Source of the DNA: Stieleria sp. JC731
Lineage (GTDB): Bacteria > Planctomycetota > Planctomycetia > Pirellulales > Pirellulaceae
Length of the DNA: 64,000 nucleotides
Assembly: GCF_020966635.1 (NCBI RefSeq)
Contig: NZ_JAJKFQ010000001.1
Location: 930,001-994,000, forward strand
Direction: 5' to 3'
In this document: positions 18,591 through 27,005 of the stretch, piece by piece
How the letters are laid out: each line of letters starts with the position of its first letter
Numbering within the stretch: the stretch's first letter is position 1
The notes under the pieces: model-generated
Told to the model about the DNA's origin: nothing
The model's database searches: none
The model's input: only the letters and a program-made list of their open reading frames with translations
Program-made: the position numbers and the translations under genes

Positions 18591-20411
18591 TTACTTTTTC
18601 CAGACGTCGTAGATTGGCATGTGGCGATAGTAGACTTCCAGGCAGAACAACGACATGCATGTCGTGTAAAGCCGGCCTGCGTGTTGTCCCCAGGCGTCGC
18701 GCGTCGAATTCCAGCTGCCGCGTTCGCGTCCCTGTTTCACTTGGGAAGCTGGCAGTTCTGTTTTCATCCGCTCGTTCCATTGTTCCCACAAAGGGCCTCC
18801 AAAGTGGTGAATCGATTGGGCCGCATAGTACCAGTAATAGACGTCCGGTTCGGTTACCTCGATCGGGTGATTGTTCACCAAGGTCGCCAACCCGTTTCGC
18901 ATTCCCGGCATGTTCCGATGCCAGCCAAGGTACTGACGACACAGCAGTGCTTCCGCGGTCATCGAGGGAGATGCCGGTTCGCCGACTTGGTACGAGTAGC
19001 CTCCGCTGTATCGTTCATCAGCGACCGAATCGATGTATCTGGAAACGTCCTCGAAAATCTTTTCATCAATTTCCAATCCGGCCGCTTCGCCACTTTTCAA
19101 TCCGACTAAAAACCAGCCTGTCACCGAGGTGTCAGAGTCAAATCGCGGTTGATAGCGCCAGCCTCCTTGCGGCGATTGTGCTTTGGCGGCGAAGTTGCAT
19201 GCTCGCTGTGCATACTTTCGAAGCCAGTAATCATTCGTCATCGCATAAAGTTCGCACACCGCAATCGTCGCTTGGGCTTGTGCGTACATCCCTTGCTGGG
19301 CCATCGAATCATGCGCCATCCAGCCGCTTGGATCCTGGCGATTGACCAACCAACGGATGCCGCGAATCACTTCAGTTTTGTACGGTCCAGCTTGATGCGT
19401 GTTCCCCGCGCCCATGAACGCAAGCAAGGCCATGGCAGTTGCTGAGGTGGAATTTTCAAATCTCGCACCGGTTGAATAGGGGCCGATCAAGCTCCAACTG
19501 CCATCACTGCGCTGTTGTCGTTTTAGCCAAGCCAAGCCTAACTCGACAGCGTCTTCGGTCTCCTGGTTGCCGCCTCCAATTTCTAATAGCCGCTGTTTAG
19601 CCGCACCCGAACGGCCAGCAAACAACGATGGCAGGTCGAGTTCTCGCATCGACGATCCATCCCGCGGCGAAGAGTTCGCTGAAGGCATTTCGATAAGTTC
19701 GGCACTTTCGGCAATCTCGAGTTCCGGCACGACAGTTGAAAGGTCAAGTTCAGGTTGAAACGGATCGACCTCCATAGGCTGCTCGATTTCAGTGGTTTGA
19801 AATGAGTCCAGCGATTCGAAATCGATTGTGTCGATCGATAGGTCGGTAAAATCCGATTTGGATTCCTGTTCCCCGATCTTCATCGTCAATACAAAATCGC
19901 CCGGCGCATCTGTTCGAAAACTGATCAAAGCCAAGATGATCAAAACGACTAAATGGATCGTCAAGCTAACCAGCCAAGGCGGTTTGTCGTGCGAATCAGC
20001 ATTGTTGAAGAACTGACGAAAGTTCGTGATGATCCATTCATGGGCACTCGAGCATGCGTTGCCAAGTTGGACTTTTACATGCTTGATGCCATGGTTGATC
20101 CATGCGGACAACTGATTCTCTTTCCGTGACTTCGACGGCGTCTCGGTATCGATACGAAGCTCTTTTGGCAGCGTCGCGACGTTTGCCTGCGCTGCTGCTG
20201 AAGTCTGATTGTTTTCACGGACGCCTTTCCATCGTTGCGAAACCGCTGGCGGAAACTTCTGTGTGGCCGGCGGTTTTTCTTCGAAGCGAATAGGCGGTTG
20301 TTGTGTCCGTTGGCCCTGCGTACGTCTCTGTGCCCCAAACGGGACCGGTGGTGGATCCGGTGGACGCTCAACCGGTGGAGCGGGCGGGGGGATGATCGAA
20401 GAATGTGACAT
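18591..20411 (-). CDS. Inner-membrane protein with squalene-cyclase/prenyltransferase-like toroid
   Basis: A 606-residue protein. The cytoplasmic N-terminus is proline-rich (PPPAPPVERPPDPPP), reminiscent of TonB-type linkers. One transmembrane helix (WLVSLTIHLVVLIILALIS) lies near residue 150. After an acidic linker the C-terminal half has repeats of the alpha/alpha-toroid type: GLAWLKRQQRSDGSW, GIRWLVNRQDPSGWM, FAAKAQSPQGGWRYQ and GLKSGEAAGLEID. The catalytic DxDD of squalene-hopene cyclases is not seen, so an enzymatic role is doubtful; ligand or protein binding in the periplasm is more likely. The ATG at 20411 is preceded by AAGG; the in-frame extension to 20462 is less likely. Confidence 0.75.
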   Translation of the reverse strand: MSHSSIIPPPAPPVERPPDPPPVPFGAQRRTQGQRTQQPPIRFEEKPPATQKFPPAVSQRWKGVRENNQTSAAAQANVATLPKELRIDTETPSKSRKENQLSAWINHGIKHVKVQLGNACSSAHEWIITNFRQFFNNADSHDKPPWLVSLTIHLVVLIILALISFRTDAPGDFVLTMKIGEQESKSDFTDLSIDTIDFESLDSFQTTEIEQPMEVDPFQPELDLSTVVPELEIAESAELIEMPSANSSPRDGSSMRELDLPSLFAGRSGAAKQRLLEIGGGNQETEDAVELGLAWLKRQQRSDGSWSLIGPYSTGARFENSTSATAMALLAFMGAGNTHQAGPYKTEVIRGIRWLVNRQDPSGWMAHDSMAQQGMYAQAQATIAVCELYAMTNDYWLRKYAQRACNFAAKAQSPQGGWRYQPRFDSDTSVTGWFLVGLKSGEAAGLEIDEKIFEDVSRYIDSVADERYSGGYSYQVGEPASPSMTAEALLCRQYLGWHRNMPGMRNGLATLVNNHPIEVTEPDVYYWYYAAQSIHHFGGPLWEQWNERMKTELPASQVKQGRERGSWNSTRDAWGQHAGRLYTTCMSLFCLEVYYRHMPIYDVWKK

Positions 20412-21086
20412 CACCTTCGACCTTGCAAAGTGTTGTTTGTCGATATGAAGACAAAGCTGCAACCGACAGTGTTCCAGAAGACAACGGATTGGCTTTCAGA
20501 TCGGTCCATCATGCCCCCAAAGTTTTCGCCACGAACTGCAATCGTTTGGTGATGCGTGGATGTCGCGGCGATAGTGATGCAGCGGCTAAAAAGACGAGAG
20601 ACCAACTGGCTGAACCGTGCAGGTCTCGCGATGCTTGATCATGCGACTGTCCAGTTGGGCATCACCATTAGGGGAGATTCAGAAAGCGGAATGTCACGGC
20701 GGAATGATGAAGATTCATTTGCCAAAACCGATCGTGCCACGGCAAGTTGGTCGGGTGGGTAGCGTCCCTGCAAAGGAGCCGGCCGGTTTGCTGCGGTGAT
20801 TAAATTGACGTTGAGTGCTTTTTGCGGGTGGTCACGCCACGGTGGGCCGTCCCGATCCAATCGCCCTTGACGATCGATTCAGAGTCTATTTCACTGTTGA
20901 GAACGATTTTCAATAAGCTTCGTCTGTTCCGAGCAAGTCACCGTCGACTTCGACTAGCCAGCCAGGAGACAGAAGGGTTTTGCGCAATTTTTGCCACTAC
21001 ACGCCTGCAAATATGCGGGGGCGGGTCGCTGGCAGTTCTTCGTTGCGCTCCGTTTTTAAACCCCAACTTTCCCCAAGATTGGCTCA
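20412..21086. other. Divergent intergenic region, no gene recognised
   Basis: About 675 bases between the divergent toroid-protein and DUF1559 genes, so both promoters should lie here. Short frames at 20556-20762 and 20822-21121 have no recognisable domain or ribosome-binding site. No repeat or RNA motif was recognised. Confidence 0.6.
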
Positions 21087-22016
21087 ATGATTTTGTCATC
21101 GAAACACCGCGCAAAGACTGAAGGATTCACGCTTGTCGAACTGTTGGTCGTGATCGCGATCATCGGAATACTTGTCGGTTTATTGCTTCCCGCGGTTCAA
21201 GCTGCCCGCGAGGCGGCGCGTCGGATGCAGTGTTCCAACAACTTCAAGCAGATCGGATTGGCACTCCATAACTATCACGACATCTACCGCAGCCTTGCAC
21301 CTGGGTGGGCAGACTGGGATGGCTTGTACTCGGCTCCCGAAACGACGCAGTCAGCTCATGTAAACGTTGCCGTGCTACCGTATCTGGAAGGAACCAGTGC
21401 GGAAGACCAGTACGACTATGACGTGCGTTGGAATCATGCCAACAACTTGGACATGGCGAATCTGATGCCATCGACGTATCAGTGTCCATCAACACCGGGT
21501 GCGGGCGGACAGGGGCCGGAGGGTTTTAAGACCAGCGACTACACCTATGTTCGTAGTGCATCGGACTGGTTATCGCACCAAGGTTCCGAACATTCGATGT
21601 TCGAAATGAATGCGTTTCGAAAGTTCCGCGATGTGTTGGATGGACTGTCCAACACGATGATGCAGTATGAGTCTGCCGGACGTACAGAATCCTGGGTGCG
21701 GGGCAGAACAACGACTGCACCTGCCTGGTGGGACGGAAGTTATCGTGCTTGGACAGGGAACTTCAACGCGAACTGGTTCTATACCGCCGAGTTCACGCTT
21801 GATCCTGCCGGTGGCGAACCGTTGGTGAATTGGTTTGTGGGTTCACAAATCATCAATACTCACAATTGGAATGCGCCATACTCCTTTCACCCAGGCGGAA
21901 TCCATATCAGTCGGGCTGATGGTTCGGTTCAGTTTTTAACTGAGCACGTCAATGTTGACGTCATCTATGCACTCACTTCGATCGATGGACATGAAGTGTT
22001 GGGAGATGTCGAATGA
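21087..22016 (+). CDS. DUF1559 prepilin-like protein
   Basis: A 309-residue member of the large planctomycete DUF1559 family. The N-terminus has a type IV pilin-like cleavage and methylation signal, [18 protein letters not shown], followed by [17 protein letters not shown] and [14 protein letters not shown]. The C-terminus has the family-typical [17 protein letters not shown] segment and a final alpha-beta motif. Such proteins are expected to be processed by a prepilin peptidase and held in the membrane or assembled into pseudopili; the function is unknown. The stop overlaps the next start by 4 bases (ATGA), so the downstream lipoprotein is translationally coupled. Confidence 0.93.
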   Translation: MILSSKHRAKTEGFTLVELLVVIAIIGILVGLLLPAVQAAREAARRMQCSNNFKQIGLALHNYHDIYRSLAPGWADWDGLYSAPETTQSAHVNVAVLPYLEGTSAEDQYDYDVRWNHANNLDMANLMPSTYQCPSTPGAGGQGPEGFKTSDYTYVRSASDWLSHQGSEHSMFEMNAFRKFRDVLDGLSNTMMQYESAGRTESWVRGRTTTAPAWWDGSYRAWTGNFNANWFYTAEFTLDPAGGEPLVNWFVGSQIINTHNWNAPYSFHPGGIHISRADGSVQFLTEHVNVDVIYALTSIDGHEVLGDVE

Positions 22017-22558
22017 ATCTGGTCTGTGAAAAACAGCGAGTGACCGGCACACGACCGGTTCGCATGTTCGCGTTGTCGTTGATGCTTTGCATGAGTATCG
22101 GATGTGGCAAGGAAGCATGGAAGTCAGCGACCTATCCCGCAGGCGGATCGTTCACCGTCAATGGTAAACCAGCCGTAGGTGCGGTAGTCGAATTGGTTAG
22201 TTTGGGACAACCTCCGGACGAGCGCAATTCACGACCCTGGGCGATCGTCAAAGAAGACGGTTCGTACACTTTGTCGACTTATGAGTCAGAAGACGGTGCA
22301 CCGGTCGGAAACTACGCGATTACGCTTCGTTGGCCTCCCGACGTTACCCAACCTTCGTTCGAAGACCAGCTCGGCGGCAAATACACCACCGCGCGCGCAA
22401 CGCAGTGGTCTGTCGAGATCAAAGAAGGCGAAAACTCAATTGATCCGATCGTGATCGAGGGAGTCAAACTAGGCGTGAAGTCATCAGGTAAGCGCGCAAC
22501 CAAGTCGCCTCCAGGACCACCGATGGTTTCGGCGCAGCAGTCTCGATCGGGGCGTTAG
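22013..22558 (+). CDS. Lipoprotein with carboxypeptidase-regulatory-like (transthyretin-like) fold
   Basis: A 181-residue lipoprotein: signal peptide ending LCMSIGC with the lipid-anchored Cys at about residue 31. A beta-rich domain follows ([22 protein letters not shown], then [10 protein letters not shown] and [12 protein letters not shown]), typical of the regulatory-like or transthyretin-like domains paired with DUF1559 genes in Planctomycetes. The C-terminal 25 residues are Lys/Ser/Pro-rich. It is coupled to the DUF1559 gene by an ATGA overlap and sits one base before the PepSY gene. Confidence 0.8.
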   Translation: MNLVCEKQRVTGTRPVRMFALSLMLCMSIGCGKEAWKSATYPAGGSFTVNGKPAVGAVVELVSLGQPPDERNSRPWAIVKEDGSYTLSTYESEDGAPVGNYAITLRWPPDVTQPSFEDQLGGKYTTARATQWSVEIKEGENSIDPIVIEGVKLGVKSSGKRATKSPPGPPMVSAQQSRSGR

Positions 22559-22559
22559 G

Positions 22560-23699
22560 ATGGCCAAGGCAAAGTATCGTCAAGCCTGGCTAGCGACTCA
22601 TCGTTGGCTCGGTTTGACCGCCGGGTTTGTGTTCTCACTGATCGGTTTAACCGGCAGTGTCTTAGTATTTGACCATGCGATTGATGAGTGGTTGAATCCT
22701 AAACTGCTTCTGGCAGAACAGGGCGGTGTGCAGCGGCAAAGTATTCAGACGATTATCGCTGCTGCCGAACAGGCGACCGGGCAAACGGCGCTATCACTTT
22801 CAAAACCTCGAACCGCCGATGGGGTCTACGAAGTCTGGTTTCAAACCGGAAGCGAAGCCGATCCTAAATTTCAGCAAGTGTTGGTTGATCCCTACACCGC
22901 CAACGTCAACGGAAGTCGCATTTGGGGCGACTACTTTATGACTTGGGTCTATCGGCTTCATTTTCGACTGCTCGGTGGAGCGATCGGGGGAATGTTCGTC
23001 GGGGTGGTTGGGCTGCTCGTGTTGGCCTCGTTAATTTCAGGGATCTACCTTTGGTGGCCGCTTTGGAAGAACAGTCTTCGAGCTGCGTTTAGTGTTCGTC
23101 GCGGCAAACGAAACTATGACATCCACAAGACTTTCGGGATTGCCAGTTCGCTATTGCTTTCGGTGATCACTTTTACGGGAGTTTATATGGAGTTCCCGAC
23201 GGTTTTCCAAGGATTGCTCGGATTGGTTTCTCCCATTTCGCAGCATCCAGAGGACTTGCGATCCGCCAGCCCTGAAGGACTCGACGCGAAGCCGTTGAGC
23301 GCAGATGACGCGATTCGCATCGCGACCCTCGTTTTTCCAGATGCAAAGTTTGATCACGTGCATCCGCCAGTAGGAAACGACGGAGTCTACGAAGTCGCGT
23401 TTCGTCAGTCCAATGAGGTACAGCGTTCCTACGGACGTTCGCAAGTCTTTTTGGACCAATACAGTGGCGAAGTATTGAAGGTTCTCAGCCCGGATGACTT
23501 CACAGCCAGCGACGCTTTTCTCGCTTGGCAATTCCCGCTGCACAACGGCGAAGCATTCGGAATGTTGGGGCGATGGATCGTATTTGCCAGCGGATTCATT
23601 CCGAGCATTCTTTTTGTGACAGGCTTGGTCATGGTCAAGCGTCGCAATGCGAAGTTGGCGACCAAAGGTAGGTCAACAACTGCAAAGTCGGCCAGATGA
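22560..23699 (+). CDS. PepSY-associated transmembrane protein
   Basis: A 379-residue membrane protein of the PepSY_TM family, relatives of which occur with siderophore or iron-reduction systems. It starts with a conserved WLATHRWLGLTAGFVFSLIGLTGSVLVFDH first helix. A PepSY-type periplasmic segment follows (ALSLSKPRTADGVYEVWF and later HPPVGNDGVYEVAF). Further helices lie at about 140-165 (GGMFVGVVGLLVLASLISGIYLWWPL), 185-205 and near the end (FASGFIPSILFVTGLVMV). The His residues in the first helix and the DIHKTFG segment could bind heme or metal, as proposed for the family. It is the last gene of the DUF1559 operon, one base after the lipoprotein stop. Confidence 0.85.
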   Translation: MAKAKYRQAWLATHRWLGLTAGFVFSLIGLTGSVLVFDHAIDEWLNPKLLLAEQGGVQRQSIQTIIAAAEQATGQTALSLSKPRTADGVYEVWFQTGSEADPKFQQVLVDPYTANVNGSRIWGDYFMTWVYRLHFRLLGGAIGGMFVGVVGLLVLASLISGIYLWWPLWKNSLRAAFSVRRGKRNYDIHKTFGIASSLLLSVITFTGVYMEFPTVFQGLLGLVSPISQHPEDLRSASPEGLDAKPLSADDAIRIATLVFPDAKFDHVHPPVGNDGVYEVAFRQSNEVQRSYGRSQVFLDQYSGEVLKVLSPDDFTASDAFLAWQFPLHNGEAFGMLGRWIVFASGFIPSILFVTGLVMVKRRNAKLATKGRSTTAKSAR

Positions 23700-23730
23700 T
23701 TGATGCTGCGTCGTCTTAAACGCACGCGTG

Positions 23731-24816
23731 TTAGTCGATGCTAGGAAATGCGAGGTGGAATGTGGTGCCAACGCCTGGGGTCGATTCCAGTGTGATTTGT
23801 GCACGATGCTGCTTCGCAATTCTTTCGGCGGTCGCGAGCCCGAGTCCTGAGCCTTCGTATTCGTCGACGGTATGTAGTCGACGTAGAGGGCTGAAAATTT
23901 CGGAATGAAATTCGGCAGCGATACCGATGCCATTGTCGCTAACGGAGATCGTCGTTTGGCCGTCGCATTCGTCGGCATAAACTCGAACTCGCTTTTGCGG
24001 TGACTGGTTGTACTTGATCGCATTGCCAATCAAGTTTTGAAATAGCTGCCGCAGAGCTGTCGAATCGCCGTTGATTGCTGGAAGAGTTTCAAGCTCAACG
24101 CTTGTGTGCGTTCGGTCGACATCGGTCAAAAGGTCATCCACCACATCGGATAGCACGGCATTTAAGTCGACCTTTTCGAGAGGCTTTTCAGATCGGCCAA
24201 CTTTGGTGTATTCCAACAGATTGTCGATCAGAGTCATCATCCTTTGACCCGCGTTCTTGATCGCATTGCTATAGAACTGGCAATTTTCGTTTGATTCAGG
24301 CAGTTCAGCACAAAGCAGTTCCATGTATTGGCAGATGTGCCGAAGCGGTGTTCGGAGGTCGTGTGAAACGGTGCCTGTGAAAGCGAGCAGTTCTTCGCGT
24401 TGTTCAACCAATTTGCGTTCGAAAGAAACGGTTCGTGTCGCGCTGACAATGGAGCGGTGCAGTGTGTCGGCCGAGACTTGCCCTTTGACAAGGTAGTCTT
24501 GTGCGCCCGATTTCAAGGTTGCCACCGCGACACTTTCGGAACCTTCACCGGTCATCGCGATAACGGGAGTATCGATACCCCGACGACGAATCTGAGTCAG
24601 GATTTCGATTCCACTAGCCGATCCCAGTTGATAGTCGAGCACAACGCAATCGACTTCAGATTCCTCTAGTTTCGCAAGTCCGATCTCTCCGTTTTCGACA
24701 TGGATGAATTCGTAAGGGCTGCCTTCGATTGATGATAGCAGACGTTTGACAATGTTCGCGTCCGCGGGATTGTCATCGATCATGAGGATCTTTTGTGGCA
24801 CCGGTTTACTCCACAT
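23731..24816 (-). CDS. Hybrid receiver-histidine kinase (REC-HisKA-HATPase)
   Basis: A 361-residue soluble protein with a receiver domain first: LMIDDN, phospho-acceptor region CVVLDYQLG and conserved lysine YLVKGQ. A histidine kinase domain follows with the H-box FTGTVSHDLRTPLRH, N-box LIGNAIKYN, and G-boxes VSDNGIGIA and GSGLGLATAE. There is no membrane segment. It could receive phosphate from the upstream kinase and act as the next step of a relay. Its start lies inside the end of the response regulator gene (11-base overlap), so the three genes 26439 to 23731 form one operon. Confidence 0.92.
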   Translation of the reverse strand: MWSKPVPQKILMIDDNPADANIVKRLLSSIEGSPYEFIHVENGEIGLAKLEESEVDCVVLDYQLGSASGIEILTQIRRRGIDTPVIAMTGEGSESVAVATLKSGAQDYLVKGQVSADTLHRSIVSATRTVSFERKLVEQREELLAFTGTVSHDLRTPLRHICQYMELLCAELPESNENCQFYSNAIKNAGQRMMTLIDNLLEYTKVGRSEKPLEKVDLNAVLSDVVDDLLTDVDRTHTSVELETLPAINGDSTALRQLFQNLIGNAIKYNQSPQKRVRVYADECDGQTTISVSDNGIGIAAEFHSEIFSPLRRLHTVDEYEGSGLGLATAERIAKQHRAQITLESTPGVGTTFHLAFPSID

Positions 24817-25270
24817 CCTTGGGTGGCAACACGACTAAGTTGAACCAGTAATGGCTAAGCGATTGAAATAGATCGACGAAAGAATCAACGTCCTTAGGTT
24901 TATTTAGAAACGAATTGCATCCGATTTCATAGCTTTGGGCGATGTCCCGTTCGGCGCGTGATGTCGTTAGTACGACCACGGGGATCTTTTTTAGTGAGTG
25001 GTGCAATTTCATTTGGCTTAGCACTTGGTGACCGTTGACCTTTGGCATGTTCAAGTCCAGCAGAACTAGATCTGGTACCGGTGCAACAGCGGGGTCAGCG
25101 AAGTCACTTTTTCGGTAGAGGTAATCAAGTGCCTGTTCGCCATCGTTTACAAAACGAAGGTCGCAATTGATGCGGCTACGTTCGCAAGCTCGTTTTGCCA
25201 ATGCACGTTCGGCAGGATTGTCTTCGGCTAGCAGGATTGTGGCTTCGGGGCGAGATGATTCAAAAATCAT
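24806..25270 (-). CDS. Single-domain response regulator (Rcp1-like)
   Basis: A 154-residue stand-alone receiver domain of the type that partners phytochrome-like kinases. It shows LLAEDNPAERALAKRA, DLVLLDLNMPKVNGH with the phosphorylated Asp at 72, VVVLTTSRAERD, and the conserved Lys in FLNKPKD. No output domain follows. It overlaps the kinase gene upstream by 4 bases and the hybrid kinase gene downstream by 11 bases, so it is likely a phosphate shuttle between the two. Confidence 0.93.
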   Translation of the reverse strand: MIFESSRPEATILLAEDNPAERALAKRACERSRINCDLRFVNDGEQALDYLYRKSDFADPAVAPVPDLVLLDLNMPKVNGHQVLSQMKLHHSLKKIPVVVLTTSRAERDIAQSYEIGCNSFLNKPKDVDSFVDLFQSLSHYWFNLVVLPPKDVE

Positions 25271-26439
25271 TTTACTGCTGGGGCTGGAACGTCGGAGCTT
25301 TGTCGGTCTTGTGCAGCGGAGTTTTCTTTCAAGGTGAATTGGAAATGCGAGCCTTCACCGGGCGTTGAGGTTACCCAAATTTTGCCACCGTGATGTTCAA
25401 CAACTTTGTGGCAAATCGCCAAGCCAATCCCTGTCCCTTCGTATTCGGACATGCCGTGCAAGCGTTTGAAGGGTGCGAAAATCTGTTCGGTGTACTCTTC
25501 TTTGATTCCGATCCCATTGTCTCGGACACCTAGCACCCAGTTCCCGTCGATCATTTGTGCGGTCAGGTGAATCTTGGGTGATTCTGATTTGCAGAATTTG
25601 ATGGCGTTGCCGATCAGGTTTTGATACAGCTGGGTAACCAGAGTTGCATCAATTTCAAGGTTTGGAAGTTCGTCACGTGTAACGACACAATTCGATTCTG
25701 TGATGCGAGTTCTTAGCACAGCAAGAGATTCGTCAACACACTGATCCACAGGAACGCGTTTCAATCGAGTTCCGTGTCGACTGGTCCGGGAAAATGCAAG
25801 CAGGTCATTGATCAACCGTTGCATTCGGCTGGCGGCCGAAGTGATGAAGTCCAAATCCTGGTTGGCATCTTCGGAAAGATCATCGCCAATGTCATCCTTC
25901 AGTAGGTTTGCATAGGAGATCAGGTTTCGAAGCGGTTCTTGCAGGTCATGTGAGGCGATCGAGACGAAGCTCTCCAGGTCCTGGTTTATTCGTTCGAGTT
26001 GTTGTTCTGTTTGTTTGCGAGTTTCGATTTCGGACTTTAGTTTTTGATTCACTGTAGCCAAACCCGGCAGCGCCAAAGCGTTCGGGATAACCCGGTACAA
26101 CGCAATCACCGTTGAAAACGAAACGGCTGCGGTGATCACTTTTGCCACTGCGGAGAGTCGATAGAGCGGCCACCAAAATATCACCGCTTCGATCAAGTGA
26201 ACAAAGCCGCAGGAAATGATGAAAGCACAGAAAAGCCAAAAGACGTTTGGAAAGACGATGTCTTCGCGTTTTTTGACAAAGTACATCAGCAATATCGGGA
26301 TGGCCAAATATGCTCCCCATGTCACGACGTCCGCCACGATATGCATCCAGCCGACATAGGGTTCGTCCGCCCAAGCAGAACCACAGTGCCAACGCGCAGG
26401 AAATCCGTCGGTATCAAAAATCCAAAATGATAAATCCAT
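25267..26439 (-). CDS. Sensor histidine kinase with ethylene-receptor-like membrane domain
   Basis: A 390-residue kinase. The first 118 residues form three membrane helices (about 33-54, 62-88, 95-116) that resemble the ethylene-binding domain of plant ETR1 and of cyanobacterial SynEtr1. Asp37, Tyr44, Pro48, Ile74, Cys77 and His81 occur with the same spacing as ETR1 Asp25, Tyr32, Pro36, Ile62, Cys65 and His69, and the Cys-His pair binds Cu(I) there. A coiled linker (about 130-155) leads to a HisKA/HATPase domain: SIASHDLQEPLRN (His164), LIGNAIKFCKS, VRDNGIGI and GTGIGLAIC. No GAF domain is present. It is the first gene of the relay operon. A Cu(I)/ethylene role is inferred from residue spacing only. 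Confidence 0.88.
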   Translation of the reverse strand: MDLSFWIFDTDGFPARWHCGSAWADEPYVGWMHIVADVVTWGAYLAIPILLMYFVKKREDIVFPNVFWLFCAFIISCGFVHLIEAVIFWWPLYRLSAVAKVITAAVSFSTVIALYRVIPNALALPGLATVNQKLKSEIETRKQTEQQLERINQDLESFVSIASHDLQEPLRNLISYANLLKDDIGDDLSEDANQDLDFITSAASRMQRLINDLLAFSRTSRHGTRLKRVPVDQCVDESLAVLRTRITESNCVVTRDELPNLEIDATLVTQLYQNLIGNAIKFCKSESPKIHLTAQMIDGNWVLGVRDNGIGIKEEYTEQIFAPFKRLHGMSEYEGTGIGLAICHKVVEHHGGKIWVTSTPGEGSHFQFTLKENSAAQDRQSSDVPAPAVK

Positions 26440-27005
26440 TTAAAAAGCAGCCAATTGGAAGATTGTGCGGCGTCCGCTTTGAGGCGACCGACGATGTGGC
26501 GACTCTTTCAATTTACCGTGATGGCATTTGTTTTTGTGGGTCCATCGATCCAATCATTTTGGACTATTGGGGATCGCTTGCTTGAACTTTGCGATTTTAC
26601 CGCAGCTGATCGTGCAACAAACTTGCCTACCTCTGTCGGGTTGGTCAGAATGCACTGGCTAGTAGTTCCTGAGCTTACGGAGTTCTGAAATTTCTGCAGC
26701 CAGAGGCGGATCGAAAAACATAGCCCTCGTTGGGTTTTAAATCGTTTCGGTTCGTTCGACTGCGGCTTTCTCTAGCCGTGTTCAGGTAGCAAACGTCCGT
26801 GATGGGAAGTGAGTAAAGGATGTTGTCTCTACTGGGCTGAAGTTTCGGTCGCATTCATTGCGTAATCCTTGGCGAGTTAAATGCTCGTTGATGCTTCAGT
26901 CGACTGTCCTTTCGAACTTGCCAAATTTAGACAAGTGTTTTCGGAACGATGTAGCGTTTTTGAAATGTTTGTCGTGAGAATTAATACGAATCATTCGGGA
27001 CATCA
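26440..27005. other. Divergent intergenic region, no gene recognised
   Basis: 566 bases between the divergent sensor-kinase operon and the LRR protein gene; both promoters are expected here. No repeat, RNA or supported small gene was found. Confidence 0.6.

Noticed and set aside
20556..21121. Short plus-strand frames in the divergent region before the DUF1559 gene
   Set aside because: No domain, no ribosome-binding site; the second one overlaps the DUF1559 start in another frame.
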